A stretch of DNA of 64,000 nucleotides from Hymenopellis radicata (taxonomy: Eukaryota; Basidiomycota; Agaricomycetes; Agaricales; Physalacriaceae), in assembly GCA_015501595.1 (NCBI GenBank), contig JADNRX010000015.1, positions 1-64,000 on the forward strand. Direction: 5' to 3'. Made by a program: the position numbers and the translations under genes. Under the pieces are notes generated by a model. The model was not told the DNA's origin and ran no database searches. It saw only the letters and a program-made list of their open reading frames with translations. Positions 33,838-46,566 of this stretch are shown here, one piece after another. How positions within the stretch are numbered: position 1 is the stretch's first letter; each line of letters opens with the position of its first letter.

Positions 33838-36800
33838 AATCGTAGAGGAGAAGTAGGAGTGCTGCAAGGAGATTTGGCCGGTATTTAAAAGACAGACTGA
33901 CGCATAGCAATAGATCCCTCGGGGTAGGAGATACCCTTGATGACAAAGTGACGCCTTCACGCCACTGCGACATCTGCGTGGAGGTTTCATTTTAATGCCG
34001 GCAGTGAGTCAATGACCCGAGGCGACAAAGAGAGGCATACGTACATGTTTAGACCCTTTACGGATTCCTCGGATACAAAGTCCATATAGTCCGCGTTCTT
34101 TCCATCAAGTCCTTTATACCCACGGATCCGTCGCGGGATTACATGCAGCAGTCAACAGCGAAGATTAACGATGGGGAGAGGACTCTACAACTCTGTGCCT
34201 GGCGGACGCAACGCAAGAAGTCCTTCGTACGCGATGCTGAAGAAAGGAGACACTGATGACAGCCCTGGGTATCCTGCGGTAAGCGAGGCGACTTGCGGTT
34301 CCATTCCTTTGCACCGTACTGTGCATACATCGTTACAAGAGCGCCCGCGATGCGAAGAATTGACTAGGGTCCTCTATTTCAGTCCTACAGGATGGGCCGT
34401 GCATATGTGGCGGCTCCATATCGAGGTATTGTAGCCGCCCAAGAAGTCCTTCTACCTCGAGTCTCCGCTTCACTCGGGTACATAGCGTATGTAATGGCCT
34501 ATTTATGGCCTAGTTCAAGACGGAGAGAATACTAGCTGCGTTGCGTCGCCCCGTGGCCAATCAAGATTGCGTTCGGGAGGGTATGCGCCCTGAGATCCTC
34601 GGGCGAAACGCTTCAGAAGGGAAGACTGTTGGAAGACTGCCAAGTTGCTGCTGAGCACAGCCACCGATGCACGATCCGGCACGATCCGGCATCTCTTGCT
34701 TGAGCCTTGAAGAGCAAGCGCTTTTCGACGTCGAGATTTTAAATATCCTATCTTCGAGCTACCGACGCTAGAGGTGCATTAGCACTCCCCAAGCTCGATC
34801 CAATAACACGGGCGAACCCTCAGGCCGGCGAGTTAAATGCCAAGGCTATCAAGGAATGATCCGCCCTCAATTGTATTGCGGAGAGGATGCATTGATTCGA
34901 ATGAAGGGGAAGCAACTCGGAAGATCCTGTCACCTGTAGATGCAAGTGGCCTAGATGCGAGTAGAGTGGGCGAGACTCGGTCTTGAAAGTTGAGACCAGG
35001 AATGCGAATGACCTTGCAGACTATGTGTATCGCGACAGTTAGCCTGCGGGGTCATTAAATTCTCGACCGCAAGGATCCAGTGACGGGCCTGCGATTCTTT
35101 CGATTGCTCGTGTGAACATGGACACAAGCATGGCGACGGATGGGGCGACAAGATGCTGATCAGCCATAGGATTCCAAGTCACCCGGATTTCAGGATTTTG
35201 AGGGTCATCTGCGAGAGTTCCAGAGGCGTTATGTTGAGCAGTAGAGTCAGACCTTTTCCTTTTTGCTCTTCAGACGACAGCTGACTATCTTTCAAAGCCG
35301 TTCCATTCCCGGGGGAACTCTGGAGGTCAACGATAAACCACGATACACACATCCCAAGAGAGATGTGCCCAAGGACAGTCCTCTAGACCAATTGTTGAAC
35401 GTTGAGAAAGAAGCCGAGTCACATAGACGGGGAGTTAACTGAGTATGAGGGCTTCATGGTTCGAAAGTAATTGGAAAGGGTACTTAAGGACGTTGGAAGT
35501 ACGTAAAGCGAACTATACGTAGGATTTCTTCGAGGCCATCGAAACTTCATATGCTGTGAACCACACACCGAATCTAGAACCCGACGTTCCCAAACATGCC
35601 AGAATGATTCACCAACTGCTGTCTCTACTCTCCGTTCCTCGCGTCCATGCCTCACGCTACTCCTTCGCTGTCGCATTTCAGGGAAGCGACAAAGTGAGCA
35701 TGGAGAGTTCACTGGGGGTTGCTGTTGGCGCTGAACTGCAAGATCCCTCGACTGAGAAAGAAACTACAGTATACAGCAGGTTATGTCCAGATAGCATGAA
35801 CAGTTGGATAGAAAGCCTACCGAAGAACGTTCAACCCGACCAGGTTTCAAGCTGACCAGTAGTCCTTCACGCAGGCCCCGCTCATCGTGTCGACATAACT
35901 ACTTGACCGGGTGGTGAACGATCACCACGGGTCGGGCGTCGTCCAACTCTGTCCGCCGATCCTGCGCTATGATTCGTCCAAAACTCGATGGTGACTCGTG
36001 CGGGAAATGCTGCGCACCTCGTCGCAGGCGCGTGTCATATTGGGAAGAGAACGCGCACTAGGGCTACTGCAGATGGACAAGGACAGTAGTCGCGAAACGC
36101 GGCGGACGGCGTCATTGCTAGAGAGGCCATGGCAAGTCGACAAGGATGATACCCGACTACTTTGCAGCCATGTCGGTCACGAGCTTGCAAGTGCGGGGAG
36201 ATGCTATATGGCGCTTTATCGACAGCAGTGGGTTATCGTCACTGACGCACTCTGAAAGGATGCCTCGCAGCGAATCACAGAAGGCAGGCTCCGCCGTGGA
36301 TATCGACGACTGGTTCTTTACGACTTGAGAGTTGGAGTTGTGTCGCTTAGTCGTGTGGTAAGTTGGAGCTGGGGAATAAGGCGTGATCGGCGGGAGGCCA
36401 CGGGAGGTTTAATGGACGACGTTGGTCATGAAAGGCTGCATAGATCGTCAGTGACGCGCAATATCCCACCGAAGTGAACGCACCCGTTTCAAAGGTCCCT
36501 CTGATTTTTAAGGGCCCAGCACGGATTTATCCTCGCGAGTCGCACCTCCAGAATTGGGACAGATACCAGCGAGGTTAAAAGGTACCGTCCACGGTTTACG
36601 AGGATGTCCGAGAGACGTCTTTCGGGCGCAATTCAAGGCTAGACAGCGTGGCTATATGGTGTCGGAGCACACGCCATAGCAGTCGTAAAACAGGCCGATT
36701 TGAGCTAGAGGTCGATGAGGGCGCTTGCGACAACTCTACGAGAAAAGGCGTACAAAACAGGGCCAAGGAGAGCGTGCCTCCTCGCATACTGGGTATGAGT

Positions 36801-37369
36801 CCCAGAACGACCATGAGGTGATGTGGTTGCGCGTTGTACGAGAAAGCGACGGCAAGCAGGTGAGGAGCGTCTTCCGAATTCGGTCAGGGGCCGATCACCC
36901 TTATTCCTAACGCGTGAGCCGGCAACTAGTTTTGTCGGACAAAGCGCTGTTCGGCTAGGACAGCGTCCAACAACTGCTCTCCGTTTACGAGCAATTCGGT
37001 GTTCGGATCGGGACTGGAGTCGACAATTCAAGCTTACCGGGCGCCGTGGCTTATAGAGAACGGCAGAGGCGAGATTACACTAAGGGCGCATTCGGAAACT
37101 GCTGCAGAACGAGAGAGCGGAGACCTGGTACAGCACGGTATCGATGTGTTGGGACGATTTTGGACGCCATCCGAATATGAGGCAATGCGTCGCGCGGCAC
37201 TGGCAAGGATTTCGGACGTGGCTAGTTTTGAGGCCGCGTCTGAAGTGTTTCGCGATTAATAATGTATCTTGATTTCAAGTTCATACTTTCGCCGGCAGCG
37301 GGAAAGTGGGACTTCTATCTATATATTTCGAGGACAGATCAGGGTTAAGTATGCATATTGGCCTCTACG
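33838..37369. other. 3.5-kb region with no recognisable gene
   Basis: Only short open frames occur on both strands (to about 110 codons), without motifs or consistent splice sites. The plus-strand end of one frame at 37130-37259 (GIDVLGRFWTPSEYEAMRRA) looks protein-like and may be the 3' end of a decayed gene, but its upstream part is not readable. Confidence 0.4.
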
Positions 37370-38778
37370 CTATTTTCTAGGACTAAAATCGTAGTTAGGC
37401 GAACGTTCTACATCTCTGGTCGACTCCCCTAGGCCGTTGTAGCGAAACAATGTGACGACGTTTTGTTCTAGGTTTGACATATAGTTGGTTATTCCTAGAT
37501 CAACGGGGCCTCCCGTACCTACAGGGATCGGTGACAGCCAATCTGTTGACACCTTCCGCGTGGCTGCTGTTAGCTTGAACGGCTTCTTATTCAGCTTGAA
37601 ACCGTGCTCGATGCACCAATGGCAGAGCAGACAAGGACGTTTAGAAGTGCCGACCGCTTCATCTCGACTATATGCGTCGTCTTGCGACAAGTAGTGCATG
37701 AGCTCCATTTCGGGATGTACCCGACAAATCTTGGTAGCGCCGGCCTGCCACGCGTCGTCGAAATCTCGGTAGCGCGGGTCTCGTGAGCTCAGCCATTTGT
37801 CCAGGAGCTCAGGTGTAGCAAGGTATCCTCTGCCAGCAAGGAGCGATGTGAGGTAGGAGTACCTGTCAACGGGAATGGTGACCGTTAATTCTCCGCGGTT
37901 GGGGAGCCACGTATGCTCGATCGTCCAACCGTTCTGGCAAAGTTGTCGCATGGTTTTGGCGGTGGAGCCTTGGAGTACCCGTTCTGCGCCGAATGAGTAG
38001 AAGCGGAATCGCCATAGGCGACGGTGGAATTTGAGAATGAATATTTCATCCGGCCATTCCAGCGCGCCCGCTACTGCCAATTGGCAACTCTCCTTGATAA
38101 AAGGAGAACGAATCAGGCGCTTAGCGGACAATTGGGCGACTTTAAAGGCGTCGCGTCTCGCCTGTCCCGTTAATCGAGACAGGTAGGTGCACTCGACGAT
38201 GGAATCGTAATCATCTATCACTGATTGACGTGTGCAATTGATGGTGTCTGGGGAGGAGGATTCGCTGCTCTCCCAAAGGGAGAATATACGATCCAGAGTG
38301 GATTTTACATCACCACCACCACCCAGGACCCACACGCAGTCAAACGCTCGAGTTTGCGCTCTATTCGCGCAGGAGCATGTGCTACGACAACATCCATCAT
38401 GGTTTGAATGTCATCATCTTCGAAGGCTTCCTTCTCCGACGCCATCCGTTCAACCTGACTTCGAAAGACGGTTTGGAGGGAGGAGAAAAAGGCGGAGGAG
38501 TAATCGAGTAGGCTGTGTGCCAAGGGTTCATTGGCAGAGAGCATGAAAGTGGCGTTTCTGGGCCCAGCGTGCGTGATAAGACCAGCTGCAACGCTCTGGC
38601 CGATCCTCTGATGTACGAGACAGAAAGAGACCCGGGCCCAGTTGAGAAGCAAAAGTTGGCGCGTAGCGATCTCTGGCATCCCGTCCCTGATCCATCTATA
38701 CGAGGTACCGCTGACTGGCCTGGAGAACATCTCCTGAACCATGAGACTCGCGGTGACTGGATAGTGTTCAGACGCCAT
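37370..38778 (-). CDS. OTT_1508-like nucleic acid/nucleotide deaminase-fold protein
   Basis: The N-terminal part starts at the ATG at 38778 (MASEHYPVTASLMVQEMF). The second part, from about 38335, ends at 37370. The deaminase signature is in the C-terminal third: VHPEMELMHYLSQ supplies the zinc-binding His and catalytic Glu (HxE), and KRPCLLCHWCIEHGF supplies the PCxxC zinc cysteines. Fungal proteins with this fold were grouped in the OTT_1508-like deaminase family by comparative genomics; the substrate is not known. The two parts overlap in different frames at the (GGT)n tract near 38310-38330, so either a one-base error/indel lies in that microsatellite or a small intron is missed. Total length would be about 470 residues, usual for the fungal family. 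Confidence 0.7.
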
Positions 38779-39729
38779 GGCTTCGACTAAGGACTAAACG
38801 TGGTGTTATGAGAAGAGTCTATAATATTTGTGAGTACCTACTTTCGATGCAGAGATTCTTTGATGATGGCCGTGCTGAGGACAGTGGTGTTATTGATCAT
38901 GTAACACGACGACGTGTCATCACACCTGACTCCGTCCAAGTGCGTAGGCTGGGACCTCGACATTATTGGTGTCTGCAAACTTCTTTGCTATTCGTGCTTC
39001 CTCTTCCTGCAGCGGCTTGCAAAATGTTACAAGACAAGTGTCACGGCGTGGTGATCCTCATAACAATCATCGAGAAGAACATTGCTACACAGTACACACT
39101 ATAGAGAGATGTCAGGTAACAACGTAGAATACTTACTAGATATGAAGGAATAACTTGACCGAGTTCAATGTTAATGTGGCCTCGTTTTTGGGGAGCACAG
39201 TCTAAATCTAAAGTCGAATCTTCCTCCTGCACAGAAATGCGGCGGGATGCATTATCTATCACACGTGCGCCACGGTCGTACGGCCCACCGCGACTGTCGT
39301 CGGGGGCCACGCGTACGGCTCTTCGCCGTCAACACATTTCACTCGTACAGCGGCGGTCACCGCAGCCCAAGAAGTCGGTATCTTAACCTTGTACACCCTC
39401 CGTTGAGGAGACAGGAAATGTTTTTCGAAGACGTGACTGAATAAAATAGTATCGCGAATGTTGAACCTTCAGTAAACAGAATATAACTACGCGCGACGCA
39501 CGACAGAGTATGACAATCTATGTAACAGCCAACGATAGCAGCCATGCTCGAAAACAATAGATCTCCATGCGACAATGTCCATCCACGCCCACAGGCCCTT
39601 GCAACTCTGGACATCGATCGATGATCGCCTGTCAAACAGAGGAGAAGATAATGTAACTACGATGGCAGTGGCAGACCGCAGCGAGGAATATGGCGGCACC
39701 CACGCACGACAGGGAATACCAGCATTCAA

Positions 39730-39749
39730 TCCCACTAGTACTAGTGGGA
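39730..39749. repeat. Perfect 20-bp palindrome
   Basis: TCCCACTAGTACTAGTGGGA is its own reverse complement. It lies in gene-poor DNA with no further symmetry outward. It may be a protein-binding site or an accident. Confidence 0.8.
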
Positions 39750-39819
39750 CAAATCGACGTCTGCAAAACCACCGGGGCGGGCTAGTCCCCGCACGCACTA
39801 CTGCCAAGAAGTAGGGGTA

Positions 39820-40534
39820 TCAGAGGACAACGTTGTACATGAGTGGGATGACAGGGAGAACCAGGTAGACGGCGATGGTTCCACGTTGAAGAACTCGCTC
39901 CAAGCAATTGGTGTAAGTCGGAAGCGGGATTCGCAAGGGTAATGTACAGACGAAGCCCGCTGTCACGCGCAGCAAGCGACGCACTGTCTGCTCAACGAGC
40001 GAAAATGATTCTGAGGCGACATAATCGGCAGGAAGCTCCACAGGTTGGGTCGGCACGATGGAATGGGGACAATTGGTCATCTGTCGCTTGTCGGGCGGCG
40101 GAGGGAAAACGGGAATGATTGAAGAGAACAGATTGCAGGACAAGGCGGATACAGGATACAGGAAAGTCGGAGAAGTTGGAGTCGGATAACACCAGGTTCT
40201 CGAGTACAGGCATGTGAAGGACGTAATGGCCAGGTAGGAGCGCCCTAGCCGCGCTGTTCAGGTCGACCATTTGTACGGGCATTTATACGGGAGGTAGAAC
40301 ACGTCGCCCAAGGTGCGCTGCTCCGTCCGCTGCAAAAAGAGTCAACAAGACGCATGTCTTTGAGAAGGAAACGTACCAGTGAACGTCCTCCGTCGTCGCA
40401 TCGTCCATTCTTCTCAAAGCTGGGATGCCACTGAGATAAAGGTGTCTGGCTCGTTGGAGATATTCCATGGGGGCCATGATGGGTAGATTTAGCACATGGT
40501 GCACGTCTCCTGGGGAGAAAATGCGATGGCCCAT
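39820..40534 (-). CDS. Unrecognised possible multi-exon gene with hydrophobic C-terminus
   Basis: From the ATG at 40534 the frame reads MGHRIFSPGDVHHVLNLPIM and PMEYLQRARHLYLSGIPALR, followed by a plausible intron (donor near 40377, acceptor near 40330). Further coding-like pieces are HYVLHMPVLENLVLSDSNF and, at the end, SFSLVEQTVRRLLRVTAGFV and LQRGTIAVYLVLPVIPLMYN, with two hydrophobic stretches. The exons do not join in one frame by eye, so the model is tentative. No family recognised. Confidence 0.25.
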
Positions 40535-41699
40535 GTCGGGAAGGCAATGCGTAGGTTTCCCCGGGGAAGCCTAAAAGACGCGATGGCGACGCGCTATGGA
40601 TGACAGACTGGTCGGCCGAGCAGTCCTAAACCGCCTGTTTGCAAAGGCAAAATGATATGTGTCTTCCACGACGCAAATTTCTACCCACAGCAGCGATCGT
40701 CAGCAAGGTGTGTGACTAGCTGGTTATAAACGCACCGGTGTATACCATCCTCCAGCACTGCAGGAGGTCCTAATTGCGCTTAGGCATCACATTGTCCTCC
40801 AGGGAGAAGATCGGTTTTCCCTTATGGGAGTCATATTGGCTTTGCAGCAGACGACGTAGAGCGCCCAAGCTATGCCACAGCGCAGACTAAAACGGTGTTA
40901 GTATCTTATACGGCTATAAAAACGGCCACCATACATAACACCGTCCAGCGCCGCTTCATGGCCATGATTGTCAATTTCCGAGAACGTTTATAACGAGGCG
41001 GAGCACGACCGTCGGATAGCGACACACGGATAGGCCCCATAACACGTAGTCCTCGTCGGTAGCATGGAGCGATTGGTGCGAAAGGTAGGCGCCGCGGTCT
41101 TCAACGCCGGAAACGACGAACATGATGTTTTGGTGGGCGGGATGATCGTGGTAGCAGGTCCCTGTTTTGCCGGATGCGCTGATCGGGTTCTTGCATCATC
41201 ACACCGAACTGTCTTTCCATTTACACTAGCAATGGCTCTGTATTCTATTTACGACTCCAGCAATAAGCTCCGGCAAATTCACGAACGATCTGGCCTTACA
41301 TCTCCCATTCAATTTCTATCTTTTCAAAGAGACACTAAACGTTCTTCAGCTGCCAAGGACCATTCTCATGCGGAACCGGCTCATGCTCTGACAGATAGCG
41401 GGCGTCTGGATCGACGCTTTATTGCTGTGACGCTACAACCACCGGTTAGATGCGCTTCTGCGGTACGAATGGATTCATTGCTGTATTCATTGATACACCT
41501 AATCCCTCTCTGCAAGTTTCATTTCGTTTGAGTGCCGTAACGACCGCTATCCGAGCTGTTGTCTAAACGCTAAAGTTTACGGTGGCTTATCGATATTCTT
41601 CCGCCGCGCCGTTGTTGGACGTCATCAATTTCACTGCGCACGATAATCAGTCCACTACATCTATCAAACATGGATACGAACAAACCATTTTCTATGGGA

Positions 41700-42090
41700 T
41701 CATCGTTTGGCACAGAATAATTCGGAGCGACCAGTCTGATAGGAGTGCGTGCATCGAGCACCCGGTGCGAAATGAATGGTACTACCAAGAACTCGCAGAC
41801 CGCTGGCCGGTGCCGTAGGAGAAGAAGCAACCCACGAACTATCAGGACGAGTATATCCGGATGCGACGCGTGCAATGGTCAAAGTTGGCGCGATGCCCTG
41901 GGAAAGAGAACGTCAATACAGAGAAGGATGCACGACAGTGAGTACAGTAAGCCCCGAACGTAGACATACGATAAGGATGCTGACGGGTTCTTACTCCCAA
42001 AGACGACGGTGGACGTGATGATGAACACCAGATACGTCACGGAGTATACGATGGCAGATTCCACCAGGAGATCAACCAGCCCACGGTACC
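41700..42090 (-). pseudogene. C-terminal remnant of a seven-transmembrane basidiomycete protein
   Basis: Reads YRGLVDLLVESAIVYSVTYL followed by VFIITSTVVFG, an intron (donor GTAAGA near 41997, acceptor CAG near 41899) and GIAPTLTIARVASGYTRPDS. This matches the sixth and seventh helix region (IESAAIYS..., IVPTLTIARVALG-type) of the large DUF6533/6534-like family of 7TM proteins of mushrooms. Upstream helices are not readable in frame. The remnant is directly preceded by a peptidase fragment, making a chimeric locus. Possible upstream 7TM pieces at 43.2-44.0 kb are too broken to assign. Confidence 0.5.
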
Positions 42091-42520
42091 CAATCCCCAC
42101 ATCCATCGGTAGAACCGCGTTCTGACAAAATACACCATGTCGTCACTATTATGAGGCTCTCCGCCTCTAAGTCCGGGTACGGATTGCCCAACCCAAAGCA
42201 CCGGTGCTCCAAACGACTGAGGCGCCCGACCCGCAATGTAAGATCTTGCCTTGCATACCGTAATCGGCGAGGAAAAGCTGCCAGGAAGCTGGATTGTCGC
42301 TTAACACCCCTCAACCTTCTCAAAAGAAGAGGCCTACTCACGCTCAGCATTGGTCTCTCCGGCATTCTGGAGAAAAACAGGTCCTTCTAGATTACATGTT
42401 AACCTTGTCCAGAACCCAGATAAGAGAAAGCACGCCACCTGGCCCGTGGAATTCCGCCGCGAAGTAGTACCGCTGCTGGAAAGTGCCCAAGAGCGGATCG
42501 TTGTAGTCGATGAGCTTGTC
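42091..42520 (-). pseudogene. Inverted partial copy of an S28 serine peptidase gene
   Basis: Reads DKLIDYNDPLLGTFQQRYYF, then AAEFHGPG, an intron, EGPVFLQNAGETNAE, a GTGAGT donor, and after frame changes LEHRCFGLGNPYPDLEAESL and VLPMD. Each piece matches the complete gene at 44460-46566 (for example DHANPSLGTFKQRYFF, GGPILLENVGEQNAN, LEHRFFGQSNPYPDLSEQSL). It lacks the catalytic serine region because the homology stops at VLPMD and 7TM sequence follows. It lies inverted, about 1.9 kb from the intact copy. Confidence 0.75.
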
Positions 42521-44399
42521 GGAAATCTCTCTTCATTGGACAGGTGGACAGGTCGCGTATGTGCATCAGGTCCCACCCTTGACCAATCAGGGAGGCCAGC
42601 ACAGGACCCAGGAAGGACGCGAGCGTTACAACTTGCACGGAGGACAAAGACCACGTGATGACTACCGACTGGAAGGACGAAGTCGAGGAGGCCGCATATG
42701 CAGCCTTTATAGAAAACATGCGTATATCAGAACCGCGATGATGCGGTGCGACCCGCGCTCCAGGCTATGACGTGTTCCACGGATACCTACCACGGACAGG
42801 CCGTCAACATCCACACGTATACTCCTTGGAATCTGAAATCAACCCACGGAAGTAAGAGATGTGAGTCCACGGCCACACGGCCGTCATCCCCCCAGAAACG
42901 AGCATGACCTCAGGGCGATCCGCGGCGAACCTGGGCACATAAATCTGACCTGTCTGAGAAAAAACACACCATGAAGGTTGATATGGCAATATAAACTGCA
43001 TTAGACAAATGCAGTCGCAAGCCTGATACACAAGTCAAGAAATAGAGCGGAGAGGATTTGTGTACTCGAGCCGTAAGGTAGCTAAAGTAATCGAAGATGA
43101 AGGATCCAGTACCTGGGACGAGGTGTTGACAGCCTAATCATGCTTCCAGCAGCACGTAATGATACTGCTTTTTTGTCCATCCATTTTGAAAGCACGAGTG
43201 ACAAGTGGGTTCTTTAACGAGAATCTAATCAGCCAAAATTCGACGCGGCATTGGACAGACACACCCTGACGACTGTGTTGAGTTCGCATGCATCACCTGG
43301 AGGACTCTTTGAATGAAGGTACCAGACAAATGACTTTCTATGAGCGATTGAGAATGAGTAGGTAGGTTTGGTCGAGAATCCATACCGAATGAGAGCAGCA
43401 TGTATGCGCCTATTACGGCCTACGCCTAACAGCATGCTAATATTAAAGACCAAAGTCGGCGAGAATCGCCGGTGTATATGCGAGCCAATGTTTGACGTAT
43501 CGCGTAGATAAATGGACATATTGATGGGAGGGCGGACGCGCTATCTAAAACTCGGTGAGACTTGAGATAGTAGTAGGGCAGGTAGGACACGCACCATCGG
43601 CTAGGCACACGCAGGCTCGGGCGAATGCATATCCAGTCGACTGTCCAATCAGCAGTAGGCATCCAATTGCACGACCATAGCAGTGTCGGTGCGAGTACGG
43701 GGCGCAAATGGCGGGACAGGTTAGGCGTCATCGCGACGAGGGCGAGCATGGCGCTAACGACAATATTGAGAACGATATGGGGTCAAGGACGGAGTACGTA
43801 CTGCACCACCTAGAGCGGCGTGCACAGCGAGGAAGAAGGCGCTTCGTCAATCTACAGCCCCACCAGACGCTCCAGGCATATCCGACGCGTTTGAGATCGT
43901 TTCCCGACGTGTCGGTGTCGACATGATGGTGGTTGGGAAGAGGTAAACGCCGATCATCGGATACGTAAACAAATAAACAGCACCGCATTGTCCGCTTCCT
44001 GCTCCACTTTCCGATTCTTTGGATCTTCATACATCAAGTTCAAGGCTGGCAGTGCTTACACTCTCATATGGGCGGCCTCATCCTGACGCTGCACTTAGCC
44101 CATTGATTCCCCGTATCTCCCGAAATGCCCAATTAGACCTTGATCTCCGCTTCTCTACGGGCTGCTTCCTCAATTCATGCTGTTCCAGAAATCAGTCGAT
44201 TTTTTCACTTACCTGCCCTGTTTAGCACCACTCGTTCATAATACTATCGCCGAACAGGACTCGGACATCCACCGCGCGACTTCCGTTTCTTCTTTGTGGA
44301 TGCTACGCGGAATCGGTTTTAAAACTGCCGTCAGGATGAAAAGGAATCCGCTGCCAAAGCGATGTATGATCTATATTTACGGTATGTGAGCGCGCTCTG

Positions 44400-44407
44400 T
44401 ATAAAAG
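44400..44407 (+). promoter_or_regulatory. TATA box of the S28 peptidase gene
   Basis: TATAAAAG, 53 bp upstream of the ATG at 44460, suitable for a short-leader TATA promoter. Confidence 0.5.
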
Positions 44408-44459
44408 CCGCGCCATCTGCTCAACATGCTCACGTCCGTCCCTTCTTTAGGTGGCTAAC

Positions 44460-46566
44460 ATGCTGTGGACTTCTCTCTTGCTTTCCAGCTCTTCATTCGT
44501 CGGCGGTATATATGCCTCGCGGCCTGGTATACATCGACGACTGTTGGATACACGAGACATCCCAAACCCCGAGAAATACAACACGACCTATTGGTTCAAT
44601 CAGCTCATCGACCACGCCAATCCCTCTTTGGGCACGTTCAAGCAGCGTTATTTCTTCTCCGGAGAATTTTACGAACCAGGTGAGATTCCTCGTTAATTTC
44701 TTTCCTCTCAACTTTCCCAACATACCCATTGAAGGCGGACCAATTCTTCTCGAGAACGTCGGAGAACAGAACGCAAACGGCAAGTCCCCTCTCTTCAATT
44801 CGATGCATATCTATCACGACCACAGACTTCTGGCACCACCTCACTCCGAATAACAGCATAGTAAGCCTGGTCGCGCAAGCCACAACCGGCGCCTCAATCG
44901 TCCTCGAGCACCGCTTCTTCGGCCAGAGCAACCCGTACCCCGACCTCTCCGAGCAGAGTCTCAAGTATCTTACCCTCCAACAAAACATCGACGACATGGT
45001 GTACCTAGCGCAGAACATCGTGTTACCTATGGAAGGAGGTGACTCGGTCGGACCGGATAAGGCTCCATGGATTCTTTTTGGCGGAAGTTATCCAGGTACG
45101 AACACGAAGTTGCTTCTGTCCTTGATGCATGTTATTCACGATGTGTCTTAGGCGCGGTGGTTAACTGGGCAGGCTACCAGTAAGTATGTCCATCATATCT
45201 CGTTAATATACCTCCTGACTCTCTGCTAGACGGCCCGAGATCTTCCACGCCGGCTACGCTTCGTCAGCCGTAGTTGAAGCCATCGAGTCTGTTATCCCCC
45301 TCGCCTGAGCGGCACCTAGTTAACACCCTCCCTAGAGACTTCTGGCAATACGGAGACGCCGTCCGCACCCGCATGCCCGCTAACTGTTCCAGCGATTTCC
45401 AAGCCGTCATCTCCCACGTTGATGAGGTCTTCTCCAGCGATGACGACCTCGCAATACAAGCCTTGAAAGAAACATTTGGTATGGGCAACGTCACCTACGT
45501 CGACGATGTCGCAAACAGGCGTATGTTGTATTCATTTCACGGCCGCTTCGTGTTTTCTCAAGGACCGCGATTAGTTAGCCAACCAATGGGCTTGTGGCAA
45601 GAGCTTCAGCCAGCCTCAGGTCCTAATCAACCGTTTTACGAGTTCTGTGACCTTTTGGAGGTCTGGGAGGTCGACGGGAAGAACACCAGTGCCCCGGAGA
45701 ACGGATGGGGTCTTGACCATGCGCTCGAAGCCTTCGGCTCGTGGATGCGAGAGCAAAATCCCTCAATCTCAGAGTGAGCTGTTCGACTGGTTCTGTCCAT
45801 TGGGAGAGACTCATTTCTCCTCTAGTGCAGATATCAGCAGCCATGATGACACTTTACCTCAGTACAGGAATATCAGTGTTGACAATCAAGATCGTTCTTG
45901 GAATTGGATGATGTAAGTTTCTTCTTCCAATCTCTGCGCCACACTAAAATATGGACAGATGCAATGAATTCGGGTGGTTCCAGGTGGGCGCCGTGCTTCT
46001 TCCTGTCGCGTATATGTTCGTTCTAATGCACGCATTTCTCTAGACCGGTGCGCCCGAAGGCCATCCAACTATCATCTCTCGCTTTGTGGATCTCGAATTT
46101 TCTAAGGTACTTGAACCTATTTCCATGAGAACGTGTTACCACCAACTTCCATGCGTAGCGCTCCGCCTGTCAAATGTACTTCCCGAATACCTTTGACGAC
46201 AAGCTCATGTCCGCGTATCCCGCCGTCGACGCCATCAACACCAAATTCGGCGGATGGAACGTTCATGTTGATCGAGTCTTCTTCGCCAATGGCCTTAGTG
46301 CGTTTCTTCTTCTCCGCCGCACGAATTCACGCCAGCTCATTCCGACTGCTACTCTTAGATGATCCCTGGATAGACGCCACAGTCTCGAGTCGCTCGATCG
46401 ACTTCCCATCGACCTCCCTGACACCGGTCTTTCTCGGCAAGGGATCACACACGTCGGACACGATCGTTGTGAATGCAGATGTTGAACCGACGATTGCGTA
46501 TATTCAGGAGCAGGCAGTCGCGTATATGCTGGCCTGGCTCGCGGATTGGACACAAGTTGGGGAATG
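44460..46566 (+). CDS. Serine carboxypeptidase of family S28 (PCP/DPP2-like)
   Basis: Secreted or vacuolar serine peptidase of family S28, which removes residues next to proline. The ATG at 44460 gives a hydrophobic signal-like start (MLWTSLLLSSSSFVGGIYAS). Domains follow in order: YWFNQLIDHANPSLGTFKQR, GGPILLENVGEQNAN, GASIVLEHRFFGQSNPYPDL and the nucleophile motif GGSYPG. Next are VNWAGYQ, FHAGYASSAVVEAI, DFWQYGDAVRTRMPANC, NGWGLDHALEAFGSW, RSWNWMMCNEFGWFQTGAPE and FFANGL-DPWIDATVSS with the catalytic Asp. GSHTSDT near the end has the catalytic His, so the full triad is present. About nine to ten introns can be read. The second uses a GC donor (GCAAGT) where the nearby fragment copy has GTGAGT. 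One base seems lost in the AAAA run at 45755-45758, shifting the frame before SELFDWFCP. It is otherwise complete. Confidence 0.87.
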
